Shown here in pieces: positions 46,818 through 55,572 of a stretch of 64,000 nucleotides of DNA. Below the pieces are notes generated by a model. The model had not been told where the DNA came from, did no database searches, and saw only the letters and a list, made by a program, of their open reading frames with translations. The position numbers and the translations under genes were made by a program. Each line of letters starts with the position of its first letter. The stretch's first letter is position 1. The stretch is from Larkinella sp. C7 (GTDB taxonomy: Bacteria; Bacteroidota; Bacteroidia; Cytophagales; Spirosomataceae), in contig NZ_VBSL01000003.1 in assembly GCF_006149005.1 (NCBI RefSeq), positions 186,001 through 250,000 on the forward strand, in the 5' to 3' direction.

Positions 46818-47813
46818 TTATTTTCGTAAAACGGCTATGGAAGGTTTCGATTCTATAAAAAAGTAACTTACGGCGGTCAGCGAATACTGGTGGAACGTTC
46901 TGCTTTTGACGGAGGTGTCTACGAAATCCGTGGCATCGCCCGGTAATTCCGTTAGCAGGGTTTTATCCCGGAATAGTTTATAGTACCAGACGGTCCGGTC
47001 GGCACGCTGCGTCGGATTCGTCCAGGAAACGCGTACACCGTTGTCCTGAGGCCGTTGGCTTGGGTTTTCTGCCGGATCGGGCTCCGGACCGGTTTTGCTT
47101 TTCTGTTGAAGAAACAGCCACGTCGGCAGGCTTTTCTCCTGCGCTACGTTTTCCCAGCTGTTGTGCTTCACGCCGGGATATTCCGTGTAGCGCACGGTTT
47201 TTTTTCCCTGCCGAACCATTTCCCTGTAAATGTCTCTTGATAAACGCACGGGCACGACATCGTCGTCCGCACCGTGAAAAATCCAGAGGGGCGTTTTAAT
47301 TCTGGATGCAACGGACTCGTTGGAGCCCCCACAAACGGCATACGCTGCGGCAAACTTGCCGGGCTCCTTAGCCAGAACGGAAAAGACGCCAAAACCGCCC
47401 ATCGAGATTCCATACAGATACAGGCGGGATTTGTCGATCCCATAGTGCTTCACCAGTGAATCGACCAGCGCAAGCGTCTTACGCATTGCTGCCGTATGGG
47501 TGTCGGTCCAGGTATTGCCCCAGCCTTGTTCGGGCTCTTCGCATTTGGGGGTCAACACAAAGCAGGGGTGTTCGTTTTGAATCGATGCCTGGTACCAGAT
47601 ATTGTCCCGCGAAACCGTATCCCGGCTGCCGTGCAGGTAAACGATGAGCGGGTATACCTTGCCCCGTTGGTAATTCCGGGGCGTAAACAGGCCATAGCGA
47701 AGGCCCTGAAAATAGCTTTGCTGGTATTCTTTATGGTGCCAGGCGGTTTGGGCACAGGTGGGAAGTTGGAGCCATAATCCAAGCAGGAAAACGGTTCTCG
47801 ACAGGCTTTTCAC
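46818..47813 (-). CDS. Secreted alpha/beta-hydrolase esterase with C-terminal Fn3-like domain
   Basis: I place the start at GTG 47813, because it gives a clean signal peptide (MKSLSRTVFLLGLWLQLPTCAQ) and 331 residues. The ATG at 47855 would add 14 residues before it and overlap the preceding gene by 35 bases. The catalytic triad is visible: Ser in YGISMGGFG, Asp in FHGADDDVVP and His in GVKHNSWE. A Fn3-like module follows (VRVSWTNPTQ...). It resembles carboxylesterase/phospholipase-type polysaccharide esterases. It is the second gene of a two-gene unit after the NTF2-like protein gene. Confidence 0.8.
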   Translation of the reverse strand: MKSLSRTVFLLGLWLQLPTCAQTAWHHKEYQQSYFQGLRYGLFTPRNYQRGKVYPLIVYLHGSRDTVSRDNIWYQASIQNEHPCFVLTPKCEEPEQGWGNTWTDTHTAAMRKTLALVDSLVKHYGIDKSRLYLYGISMGGFGVFSVLAKEPGKFAAAYAVCGGSNESVASRIKTPLWIFHGADDDVVPVRLSRDIYREMVRQGKKTVRYTEYPGVKHNSWENVAQEKSLPTWLFLQQKSKTGPEPDPAENPSQRPQDNGVRVSWTNPTQRADRTVWYYKLFRDKTLLTELPGDATDFVDTSVKSRTFHQYSLTAVSYFFIESKPSIAVLRK

Positions 47814-47820
47814 GGCGTTT

Positions 47821-48780
47821 TCAGGGTTCGAGGTAATTGTGGGTGCCAATTTCACGGTAAAGTCTGAGCGACTGATCCGGTTGTCGTTTCCAGATCCGGA
47901 TGCCCTTGCCCTCGGTGCGACCGGCTACGTTGGCCCGGTGCCATTTTACTTTAAACATATCGTATTCCAGCGTATACCGTTCGAAAGCTTCAGACGCGTA
48001 GGTGTAACAACTGACCGAGTCGATCGTTACAACACCCCGGTTACTGTAGGCGATGAGGTACGGTTTGATTCGGAGCATGCCTGTCACCAGTTCCTCCGCA
48101 TACGGTTTGAAGCTGCCATCTTCCGCAAAAAACGACGAACGCAGCGCACCGTTTCGGGTCTGCACCCCCTTTTCCATGAGCGCATTGTAGGCCTGTAATT
48201 CGACAGACGGTGTCCGAATGGTGTGGATTTCTGGTTCGTCCGGCTGTTTCCCGGTAGCGACGACCAGCCGTTTCGGATGGGTTACCGGGTGAAAAAAACC
48301 GTAGGCTACGCCCTGAAGTTTAATCGTTCCATCCGACTGAGCGCGCCAGATGTGCCAGTATTGGCCACGGTGCGTCTGGAGGCTGTCGCCCAACGCCGGG
48401 TCGATGAATTGTTTCCGGAAGGTACCCAGTTCAACAATGGTGCTGTCAGTGAGCCAGATCCATTCATCGGCCTTCTGCTGCAAAGTCCTGATGTGTTGCC
48501 GCTGAAAGAGTTCCTGATAAAATTCACGTATTTCCCGTAAACCCGTTCGGGTAAGCTGGTACTCCGGCATGACGATGGCGTTCGTGGCGTAATAGCTAAG
48601 AAAAACATCCAGATCATCGTTCTTTTCCGCTGTCACGAGGGCTTCGGAATGCTGTTGCAGCCGCTGTTGAATGGGTTCCGGTTTTCGGGGGACCGGTGCG
48701 GTGTTTCCTACACTCTGATTGACAAGCAGTATCACTACCCCCCACAGAGGGAGCCTGCTCCAGCGCCTACGATAGGTCAT
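47821..48780 (-). CDS. Secreted protein with two NTF2/SnoaL-like domains
   Basis: The start at 48780 (MTYRRRWSRLPLWGVVILLV) gives a signal peptide and 319 residues; the frame begins nine codons earlier. Residues 40-160 form a SnoaL-like fold (HSEALVTAEKNDDLDVFLSY, GQYWHIWRAQSDGTIKL). Residues 185-315 form a second one (VELQAYNALMEKGVQTRNG, KGIRIWKRQPDQSLRLY). Such folds bind small ligands or catalyse simple reactions, so no specific role is given. The end lies just before the esterase start, and both are probably one operon. Confidence 0.75.
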   Translation of the reverse strand: MTYRRRWSRLPLWGVVILLVNQSVGNTAPVPRKPEPIQQRLQQHSEALVTAEKNDDLDVFLSYYATNAIVMPEYQLTRTGLREIREFYQELFQRQHIRTLQQKADEWIWLTDSTIVELGTFRKQFIDPALGDSLQTHRGQYWHIWRAQSDGTIKLQGVAYGFFHPVTHPKRLVVATGKQPDEPEIHTIRTPSVELQAYNALMEKGVQTRNGALRSSFFAEDGSFKPYAEELVTGMLRIKPYLIAYSNRGVVTIDSVSCYTYASEAFERYTLEYDMFKVKWHRANVAGRTEGKGIRIWKRQPDQSLRLYREIGTHNYLEP

Positions 48781-48992
48781 ACGATGAATAATTTCTGACT
48801 GGGCCAACCGGTTCTATTAAACCGGTTTTCGGTCGAATGTAAGGGGTTGTTGGGCGGGAAGAAAATGGATTTGACTACCGGGCGGTTTGGCGGTACGAAC
48901 GGCCTTTTTTTATTGACCAACCGGAAATTTGGCACGAACCCCTCGGCTGCCGGAATAGGCATAAAACCGCGACTGGCACCTTTGTTGGTTAA

Positions 48993-49091
48993 CGGCGTTG
49001 GATCGACCCGGAGCTGACCAAAGGCGAGATACAGGAACTGATGCAGCCACGCGACGAATCGCTGATGAAAACCGAGGTCATTGAAAAATAA
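48993..49091 (+). pseudogene. C-terminal remnant, probably of an SRAP (YedK-like) gene
   Basis: A 33-codon frame after a stop codon reads RRWIDPELTKGEIQELMQP and ends in EVIEK and TAA. This matches the ending of SOS-response-associated peptidases, where a Trp-Leu/Ile-Asp-Pro segment precedes LxxP and Met. Nothing upstream continues it. The rest of the gene appears lost. Confidence 0.45.
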
Positions 49092-49252
49092 TCTGTTCGT
49101 TCGTGTGACTTTTCGGGCCGTTCATACTCTCAATATTGATGATGATGCTATTTTCGTTTACAGCGCCGATTTTTAGTTGCGGCTACCGTCGCTCTTTGTC
49201 AACGGCACCGATCCCGTCAGGCCCTGTCAATTTTACAATGTGACTCCGATCG

Positions 49253-50197
49253 CTAAGGGATAAGAACCCGCGATACGGTAAACGGCAAAACGGGGGGTGT
49301 TGGCCCCATTCGCCGGTTGAGCTGGCCGTTGACAACCAGAAAATACGGCCCCGCTTTCGCCATCGTGGTATTAAACAGCAGATTATCGCCAAAACCCGTA
49401 CCGACGGTGCCCTGCAAATAATCGCTGCTGAGCGTAACCGGGAAAAGCTGGTTGAGGGCGTTGCGGGAGACATACAGTGTGTTTTGCTCCAGCCACAACC
49501 CATCACCCGCCGTTACCGGCGTGGATAACTGAATTTCGGCAATGCTTTTGTCGGCGATACCGATCCGGTATAATTTGCCCACCGGCGAGATGACCAGAAT
49601 CAGGTACTGGCCGTCCGGAGTCATTTCGATGCCGTTGGCGTTGACGCCCGTTGAAGCGTATGGAATCTGGGCGTCGGTAAACGTCAGCCACCGCTCGATC
49701 TCGCCCGGCTGGCTGGCGGCTACGCTGGTCCGGTAGACCTGCTGATTCCACGAGTCGGTGAAATACACGTACTGGTCATCCAGAATGCAGTCATTGATAA
49801 ACCCGGTTGCCGAAAAAGCCGTCAAATCCCAATTTTTAAGGAGTGAGCCATCCGGATTCAGCACCTGGATTTTGTTCTGAGTCCCCCCGCAGACCCACAG
49901 ACGCCCTTTGGCATCCAGTTTCAGGCCATTGCAGGTCGGTCGGCCCTGGGCAGAACCGGACGCAAACAAAGCGATGTTTCCGGTCTGGACGTCAACTTTC
50001 AGAATATCACCATTGCCAATGCTGCCGGTGTAAAAGACGCCCTGGTGGGCATCATAGGCAATGCCTTCCGGAAAAAACGTCTCTCCGGGAATGGGGTAAC
50101 TTTCCAGTTTAATGGCAATGGGGGCGGTGATGTGGTCATTCAGGCAGGCGCTGCAGAGTACCAAAAGGAGAAGGACCAGCGTAAAGGAACGATTCAT
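49253..50197 (-). CDS. SMP-30/gluconolactonase-like lipoprotein
   Basis: The 314-residue protein has a lipoprotein signal with lipobox CSAC (Cys near residue 18). The body is a six-bladed propeller of the SMP-30/gluconolactonase type, with FPEGIAYDAHQGVFYTGSIG, TCNGLKLDAKGRLWVCGG, GFINDCILDDQYVYFTDSWN and NGIEMTPDGQYLILV. It probably binds a divalent metal and acts on a lactone or serves in binding. No partner gene is adjacent. Confidence 0.85.
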   Translation of the reverse strand: MNRSFTLVLLLLVLCSACLNDHITAPIAIKLESYPIPGETFFPEGIAYDAHQGVFYTGSIGNGDILKVDVQTGNIALFASGSAQGRPTCNGLKLDAKGRLWVCGGTQNKIQVLNPDGSLLKNWDLTAFSATGFINDCILDDQYVYFTDSWNQQVYRTSVAASQPGEIERWLTFTDAQIPYASTGVNANGIEMTPDGQYLILVISPVGKLYRIGIADKSIAEIQLSTPVTAGDGLWLEQNTLYVSRNALNQLFPVTLSSDYLQGTVGTGFGDNLLFNTTMAKAGPYFLVVNGQLNRRMGPTPPVLPFTVSRVLIP

Positions 50198-50282
50198 AGG
50201 ATATGGGGTTAGCGATCAGACAGACTACCCCGCTAACTGCCAAAAGGCACGAACTGTTGCTGAATTTTACCGGCCGGTCGGG

Positions 50283-50414
50283 TCAGTTCAGAAATAAACC
50301 GCTTCCTCCACCGCGTGGATCGGGCTTGAAGGGCAATTTCTCCATCGTCCGCACTTCCAGCGAGGGACAGCCGAAATCAATCACCACCTTCCCTTCCAGA
50401 AAACCTTGCCTCAT
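50283..50414 (-). CDS. Small 43-residue frame overlapping the epimerase stop, uncertain
   Basis: The ATG at 50414 overlaps the epimerase stop codon (ATGA), which suggests translational coupling. The product reads MRQGFLEGKVVIDFGCPSLE and ends GGGSGLFLN. It could be a small protein or the start of a decayed gene. No family is recognised. Confidence 0.3.
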   Translation of the reverse strand: MRQGFLEGKVVIDFGCPSLEVRTMEKLPFKPDPRGGGSGLFLN

Positions 50415-51307
50415 TTCACGTACTTCCGCCAGTTATGCTGTTCCTTAAAACCCAGCACTTCCCGGATTTTGCGATTGGAAAACAGGGCTTCATGCTCTTC
50501 CATTCCCCGACGGAAAGGCACGCCAGGAAAGAATTGTTCCGCCAGTTTTTTACTGGAAAGAAGAGCCCCATTGTGATCGTTTCCGGCATTGAACACTTGG
50601 TAGCCCAGCCCATCTTTTTGCAAACATAAGTCGACAATCTGGCCCAGGTCCCGCGCATCAATATAACAAAAAGCGTTACGGCGTCGTACTTCAGGGTGAG
50701 TCAGATAGTAGGGGAACAGTTCCTCGTATTCGTGGGGTTCAATTACATTGCCGATCCGAAGGGCATACACATCCGCGCCCGAGCGTCGCTGAAAGCTGCG
50801 GGCCGTTTGTTCATTGACCACCTTTGATAAACCGTAGCTATCCATAGGATCTACATCATAATCCTCTTCCAGGGGCAAGACTTTCGGGTTGGTTTGCCCA
50901 TCCGAAAAGCAGATGCCATAGGTGGTCTCCGAGGAAGCAATAATAATTTTTCGAATCCCCAGTTTAACCGCGGCTTCAATCACATTGTAGGTCCCCAGGG
51001 TATTGACCCGAAAGGTTTCGTTATCGGGTTTGAGTAATATGCGGGGTACGGCGGCAAAATGAACGACGGCATCAAATTGGGGTATGCCCGTACCTGGCTC
51101 CAACTCGTCGAAGCTGGCATAGGCACTGAGCGCATTAAACATTTGACCCGAATCGGTCATGTCGGCTATCAAATTGGTGACTCCCGGGTGCTGCAACGGA
51201 CTCAGGTCAACATTCATCACGGTATGGCCTTGCTCCAGTAAGTAGGCAATGACGTGCTTACCGGCCTTCCCTGACCCCCCGGTAAAACAGATTCGCTGTT
51301 TAGTCAT
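50411..51307 (-). CDS. NAD-dependent nucleotide-sugar epimerase/dehydratase (extended SDR)
   Basis: The 298-residue protein has the Rossmann motif TGGSGKAGKH, FDAVVHFAAVPRIL and the NTLGTYNVIEAA segment. The catalytic Ser/Tyr-x-x-x-Lys is seen in IIIASSETTYG and DSYGLSKVVNE, where Tyr and Lys are four apart. It is an extended short-chain dehydrogenase, likely an NDP-sugar epimerase or related enzyme; the exact substrate is not clear. A 43-codon frame starts inside its stop codon. Confidence 0.85.
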   Translation of the reverse strand: MTKQRICFTGGSGKAGKHVIAYLLEQGHTVMNVDLSPLQHPGVTNLIADMTDSGQMFNALSAYASFDELEPGTGIPQFDAVVHFAAVPRILLKPDNETFRVNTLGTYNVIEAAVKLGIRKIIIASSETTYGICFSDGQTNPKVLPLEEDYDVDPMDSYGLSKVVNEQTARSFQRRSGADVYALRIGNVIEPHEYEELFPYYLTHPEVRRRNAFCYIDARDLGQIVDLCLQKDGLGYQVFNAGNDHNGALLSSKKLAEQFFPGVPFRRGMEEHEALFSNRKIREVLGFKEQHNWRKYVK

Positions 51308-51648
51308 AACTGTGTTTGGGTAAAACGATAAAGATAGTAAAGCAAACTAACTTATAAACCAAGGTCAATCCTTTATCCAGCTATGGATTGATGCCCCATT
51401 GATCCATCGTGCGAAGTTTACGAAGGTCAAGGTGCGCAAATTTTGATCTAGTCACCATAGCTTTCCCTACCTCATTTCTAAACGGGCACGAATCATGAAG
51501 GAAAAACAAGCTATTGAAAAGGGGCAAGGCAAGAAATGACAACCACCAGAGACACAAAACGGTATGTTTTATTTTCTACATAAATAGCCCCGCTTGTTGA
51601 GTAAGGAGAGGCCATTTGCGTGCGAAGCAGTAATGAAGGGTGGGTAGG
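51308..51648. other. Intergenic region, no gene seen
   Basis: About 340 AT-rich bases hold only a 14-codon frame. The epimerase promoter should be here, but no clear consensus is seen. Confidence 0.4.
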
Positions 51649-53010
51649 TTAGGGTTCAGGTACATACCAGAATGGAATCATCACCAGTTCATCGGCTTCT
51701 TTTTTCCGGGGATCCTGCAGGGCCACGCGCAGCAGGTTGCGGCCTGTTTTAAGATTGCCCGGCACCAATACGGTTTGCCAGCCGCGTTGCTCCTGGATTC
51801 CGGCTTGGGTAAACAGCAGGTTAGGCTGGGCACAGACTGAATCGTTGACGGAGATGCGAATCAGCCGGTTGATCTGCTGGTTGCTCCAGATGGCATACTG
51901 CTGCCGACGCGCTTGCCTCGACAGCGTATCGCTCCAGACTGGTTCGGGCGCAACCTGCCTGAACAGCTTGTCGAGCGATTTGGGATAGGCAATGAACAAG
52001 CGTAAGTACGGTTCCCGAATCACGTCTGACTGGATGGAAGCCACACCAATAAACGCACCCTCGGGGCGCTGGTTGTCATAGACCGTGGGTTCGATGTAGA
52101 GACTATCAATTCGGGTCGAGTAAAGATGTCGGCTGTTGAAAAGTGTCATCCGCCCGCTGGTACGTGAGATATCGTTAAAGTATTCAAGGAAGAACACTAC
52201 AAAAAATACCAACATGAAAACCGCTGCCGTCTGAAATAACTTGCCGGGCCGGATATTGCTGTAAAAAGTATTGGTAACATAGGAAGTGTGTTTATACATG
52301 CCCAGCATTATCAATTGCCCCAACTTCATAACCCGGTAGTTGAGTTGCATGCCCCTGGGGGTTTGTTTCACCTTCTTGTGATTTAACAAAAAAATGGCCA
52401 GGTAAAACACGGCAACCAGCGTGCCTAAAGCAATTTTGACCCCGAACCAGACGTTGGCGGGTACGTTGGGTTGAACAACCAGGTAGATCAGTAACCCCAG
52501 TACGTAGAGTAGGGCTACCACCACCAGCAGGAACACGAATTGAAAAGCGAGGGCAAACACGATGTTGCAGCGTTTGTCGAGCCAGAGAATATAGCGGTCC
52601 AGTGGGCCAAGCTCGTCGGCAAGGCGTTTTTGCGCATAAGGCGTAGAGAACGGAATACGGTCGTAGTGAATGCCTGACGGAAAAACGGCCAGCAGGCCTA
52701 CCAGACCCACCCAAAACGCCCGCATCACAAAATTGGCCAGAAAAGCCGCAAACAAGACGTGACAGGTGGCCCGAATCAGGCTGTAGGCCAGCGACGGCAA
52801 CATAACCGCTGCGCCATCGGTGTGGGTCATGTAATTATACCGGAGGTAGCTGAAGGCCGACTCCAGCAGATCGGGCAACTGGAGGATGGCGAACATCGCA
52901 ACGCCGGAGATGGCTAATTCGAGGTTCCAGCTCTGAGTGGTTAATTCCCGGAGCTTGTCTTGCTCGTCAGGTGTAAGTTGTGAAGCAGGCGATGGGTTGT
53001 TACCAGACAT
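51649..53010 (-). CDS. Multi-pass membrane protein, unknown function
   Basis: The 453-residue protein has about six hydrophobic segments (roughly 33-50, 70-105, 135-165, 180-205 and 265-285). A soluble C-terminal part of about 160 residues ends GRNLLRVALQDPRKKEADEL. The N-terminus starts with SGNNPSPASQLTPDEQDKLR. No family is recognised. It has no obvious operon partner. Confidence 0.75.
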   Translation of the reverse strand: MSGNNPSPASQLTPDEQDKLRELTTQSWNLELAISGVAMFAILQLPDLLESAFSYLRYNYMTHTDGAAVMLPSLAYSLIRATCHVLFAAFLANFVMRAFWVGLVGLLAVFPSGIHYDRIPFSTPYAQKRLADELGPLDRYILWLDKRCNIVFALAFQFVFLLVVVALLYVLGLLIYLVVQPNVPANVWFGVKIALGTLVAVFYLAIFLLNHKKVKQTPRGMQLNYRVMKLGQLIMLGMYKHTSYVTNTFYSNIRPGKLFQTAAVFMLVFFVVFFLEYFNDISRTSGRMTLFNSRHLYSTRIDSLYIEPTVYDNQRPEGAFIGVASIQSDVIREPYLRLFIAYPKSLDKLFRQVAPEPVWSDTLSRQARRQQYAIWSNQQINRLIRISVNDSVCAQPNLLFTQAGIQEQRGWQTVLVPGNLKTGRNLLRVALQDPRKKEADELVMIPFWYVPEP

Positions 53011-53464
53011 GAATGATCGTGTGTGCTGATGGTTACAATCTATGGTGCATAATCATCTTTATCGTAGCCAAAGTACGAAAACTTCAAGCTAAATACGCGT
53101 TGATACACCGTTTCATGAACGCCCGCTCGGGCACCGTCCGCGGCTGCGGGCCCCGCGTTTTCCCCAGGCAGTACCCTGCCATGCTCCACAGCCCTTCTTG
53201 ACCTAATCCAACAGTCGCAACCGGGATAGGGGGCACCGCGATGCACTGCAGACTGTATTACAAACGATTACCACCAATGTACAGAAGTAAAACACCAAAA
53301 GTATCTTGTCGCTTTAAACGCCTAGGTAGGTGTCCGGTTTATTGGAATGAATTAATTTTCAGGTTAAAAATCTGTATCTCTGCTGCCTTCCGTAAAGCCC
53401 ATCAACTAAGGAATAAAATCAGGGGATGGGACCCCAATCTTTTAAATAGCGATCAGCAATGGCG
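53011..53464. other. Intergenic region, no gene seen
   Basis: About 450 bases between the membrane protein start and the tetR-side hairpin contain no convincing reading frame. Confidence 0.35.
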
Positions 53465-53514
53465 ACTGGAAAACCTGACCAAGGTTTGTCAATTTTAACG
53501 ACCGGTTTTCCAGT
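53465..53514 (-). terminator. Possible terminator after the TetR gene
   Basis: ACTGGAAAACC and GGTTTTCCAGT pair over 11 bases with a 28-base interior, just after the stop at 53522. Confidence 0.4.
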
Positions 53515-53521
53515 CATTCAA

Positions 53522-54160
53522 CTACTCCCTGGAATGACTTTGATCCAGTGAGTGCCCATCCACCCCCATACCCTTCAGGATCATGGTTAGTGCCCACTGT
53601 AGCAACTCCTGAGAAGCTTCATTACTTAAACCATTGACATCCTTGTTGGCTATCAATGGTTCGATGCCAGAGAGTACCGTAATGATCTGTTTGAGCCGAT
53701 TGTAGTTTTCTACTCCGATCTGCTTGATGTAAGGCTGAAGTATCGCTTCCAGAGCCGCTGGTCGCCGAGCTCCGCGTAAGGGCCCCGAAGAACCCGCCTG
53801 GATCGACTCATTCAGCACCACACTCAGATACTTGCGTAAAGTCGTTTCGTGGAGCTGGGCATGGGCATTAAAATATCCTTGCACGTAAAGCAGTGATTCT
53901 GGCAGGCCCATCGATTGGGTGTCCGCCATGAAGTCAGCTGGCTGCTTCACCCGCAGTGACAGGGCCGCTTCAGTATACAAAAGATCCACATCAGAGTAGT
54001 AGCGGTAGATGGTCGCCCGCGAGATGTTCATTGCCTTAGCAACCTCCTCCAGGGAAACCAGCGTCCCGGTTTCCAGCATATGCTGAGCAGTCTCCAGAAT
54101 TCGGTTGCGCGTCGCTAGTTTCTGCTTAATCCGGCCGGTCGTAAATTTTTCCTTTTTCAT
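53522..54160 (-). CDS. TetR-family transcriptional regulator
   Basis: The 212-residue protein has an N-terminal helix-turn-helix (SLEEVAKAMNISRATIYRYY), with the usual TetR opening (RNRILETAQHML), and a helical ligand-binding part. TetR regulators are usually repressors released by a small molecule. It is divergent from a cupin gene, and two nearly identical operators lie in the gap, one over its own start. It probably represses itself and the cupin gene. The inducer is unknown. Confidence 0.9.
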   Translation of the reverse strand: MKKEKFTTGRIKQKLATRNRILETAQHMLETGTLVSLEEVAKAMNISRATIYRYYSDVDLLYTEAALSLRVKQPADFMADTQSMGLPESLLYVQGYFNAHAQLHETTLRKYLSVVLNESIQAGSSGPLRGARRPAALEAILQPYIKQIGVENYNRLKQIITVLSGIEPLIANKDVNGLSNEASQELLQWALTMILKGMGVDGHSLDQSHSRE

Positions 54161-54175
54161 GAGACAAATATCTCA
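54160..54175. promoter_or_regulatory. TetR operator 1
   Basis: TGAGACAAATATCTCA has 5-base inverted arms (TGAGA/TCTCA). It overlaps the tetR start codon, consistent with autorepression. It matches operator 2 at 13 of 16 positions. Confidence 0.7.
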
Positions 54176-54180
54176 TAAAA

Positions 54181-54213
54181 TTTGCAAATGCGCTAATCGC
54201 ATTCTTACATTTG
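54181..54213 (+). promoter_or_regulatory. Bacteroidota promoter of the cupin gene
   Basis: TTTG at 54181-54184 and TACATTTG at 54206-54213 are separated by 21 bases. This fits the -33 TTTG and -7 TAnnTTTG consensus of the Bacteroidota housekeeping sigma factor. Operator 2 starts directly after the -7 box, over the expected transcription start. Confidence 0.75.
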
Positions 54214-54229
54214 TGAGACAGTAATCTCA
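54214..54229. promoter_or_regulatory. TetR operator 2
   Basis: TGAGACAGTAATCTCA has the same 5-base arms and lies over the likely start of cupin transcription. Its centre is 54 bases from that of operator 1. Confidence 0.75.
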
Positions 54230-54244
54230 TAATAAACATTAATC

Positions 54245-54676
54245 ATGAATAAACAACTCGTGTGCCTGGGCCATCAAATGACCCTGCATAATCCTTCGGG
54301 CAACTTTGATATGATCGAAGGGCTAACTCCTCCCAATGTGCCCGGCCCTCCGCCCCATTATCATGCGGGTTACTCGGAACTGTTTTATGTACTGGAAGGG
54401 AAAATGGAATTTATGCTGGATGGTAAGACGGTTCTGGTTCAACCAGGCGAATCGATCGATGTTCCGGCGAACACCTTGCACACGTTCAAAAATGCCGGCG
54501 ATGGTCCCTGCCGGTGGATGAACATTCACAGTCCGAAGGGATTTTTATCGTTTTTCGAGAAGTTTGGTGTGGATGCCATGCGGGAGGACGCCTTTGCCCA
54601 ATCAGTCGATGGCCAGATCATTCAGGCAGTGCTCCAGGAAGCCGCCGACTATGATATGCATATCAAATTACCGTAA
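54245..54676 (+). CDS. Cupin-domain protein
   Basis: The 143-residue protein is a single cupin barrel. The metal ligands are His38, His40 and Glu45 (PPPHYHAGYSELFYVLEG) and His79 (TLHTF), all present. Cupins of this small type act as dioxygenases, isomerases or sensors; the reaction is unknown. Transcription likely starts in the operator-bearing gap, so the divergent TetR should control it. Confidence 0.88.
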   Translation: MNKQLVCLGHQMTLHNPSGNFDMIEGLTPPNVPGPPPHYHAGYSELFYVLEGKMEFMLDGKTVLVQPGESIDVPANTLHTFKNAGDGPCRWMNIHSPKGFLSFFEKFGVDAMREDAFAQSVDGQIIQAVLQEAADYDMHIKLP

Positions 54677-54727
54677 TCGCTCAATTCAAGTGGACGTTCT
54701 TTCGTCACTTGCCCATCTTCCACAAGA

Positions 54728-54756
54728 AAGCCTCTTGCCCGTAACGGCAGAGGCTT
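54728..54756 (+). terminator. Hairpin terminator after the cupin gene
   Basis: AAGCCTCTTGCC pairs with GGCAGAGGCTT with one bulged base, about 50 bases past the stop. Confidence 0.55.
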
Positions 54757-54918
54757 CCAGGTGACTGTCGCTGGCCTGAGATAACCTGGCATGAAGGGTG
54801 TCCAGGCTGGTTCAGTGTGCGGCAAAACGGCAAACTCATCCTGTATAATCCATCCTTCAAATCAAAAATCGGTCGATGATCTATCCCGACCCGTTAGCCG
54901 AAGTTTCATCATTTCCCT

Positions 54919-55500
54919 ATGGACCCTCACCTACTGCTTAAAACGTTACAGGAAAGGCACCATTTTCCCCAAGAAGAGTTCCAGAAATTCATTCTGCTTT
55001 TTCAGGAGCGATTTGTTCCTAAAAATGAATTGCTCTTTATACAGGATTCCGTGGTCAAACACCTGGCATTTGTCTTGAAAGGCTGCCTCAGACAATACCA
55101 CAACACCCCGGAAGGAACCGAACGAACCCTATTTTTTGCCGAAGAAGGATGGTGGTGTGGCGAAATGGATAGCTTCATCAACCGCACTCCCTCAACCATG
55201 AGCATGCAGGCGCTGGAAGATTGCCAGTTGATTTATCTCAACCGGGAAAACTGGGAATATGCCACCCGAACGATTCCGGACTATGCGCTTTACCAGATTA
55301 TCAACCGGGGGCGCACCGTGGCCTGGCTTAAAAACAGGCTCAGCAACATGACAACGGAAACGCCGGACGAAAAATACCGCCGAATTCTGAAAGAATCCCC
55401 CCACTGGATCAACCGCTTACCCCAATACCACATCGCCAGTTATTTAGGCGTAACCCCCGAAACGCTCAGCCGCATTCGAAAAAGAAACCGGCCCTTGTGA
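54919..55500 (+). CDS. Crp/Fnr-family transcriptional regulator
   Basis: The 193-residue protein has an N-terminal cyclic-nucleotide-binding-like fold (KHLAFVLKGCLRQYH, ERTLFFAEEGWWCGE). A C-terminal helix-turn-helix follows (IASYLGVTPETLSRIRKR). The Cys residues of Fnr are absent, and cAMP-binding residues are not evident, so the effector is unknown. A second cupin gene follows 72 bases later on the same strand. Confidence 0.88.
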   Translation: MDPHLLLKTLQERHHFPQEEFQKFILLFQERFVPKNELLFIQDSVVKHLAFVLKGCLRQYHNTPEGTERTLFFAEEGWWCGEMDSFINRTPSTMSMQALEDCQLIYLNRENWEYATRTIPDYALYQIINRGRTVAWLKNRLSNMTTETPDEKYRRILKESPHWINRLPQYHIASYLGVTPETLSRIRKRNRPL

Positions 55501-55572
55501 AATTTCTTGATCCGGATCAATTTTTTAGCGACTCCCGGTAAGTTGCTTTGTCCTATCGTTAAAAAATAACAT

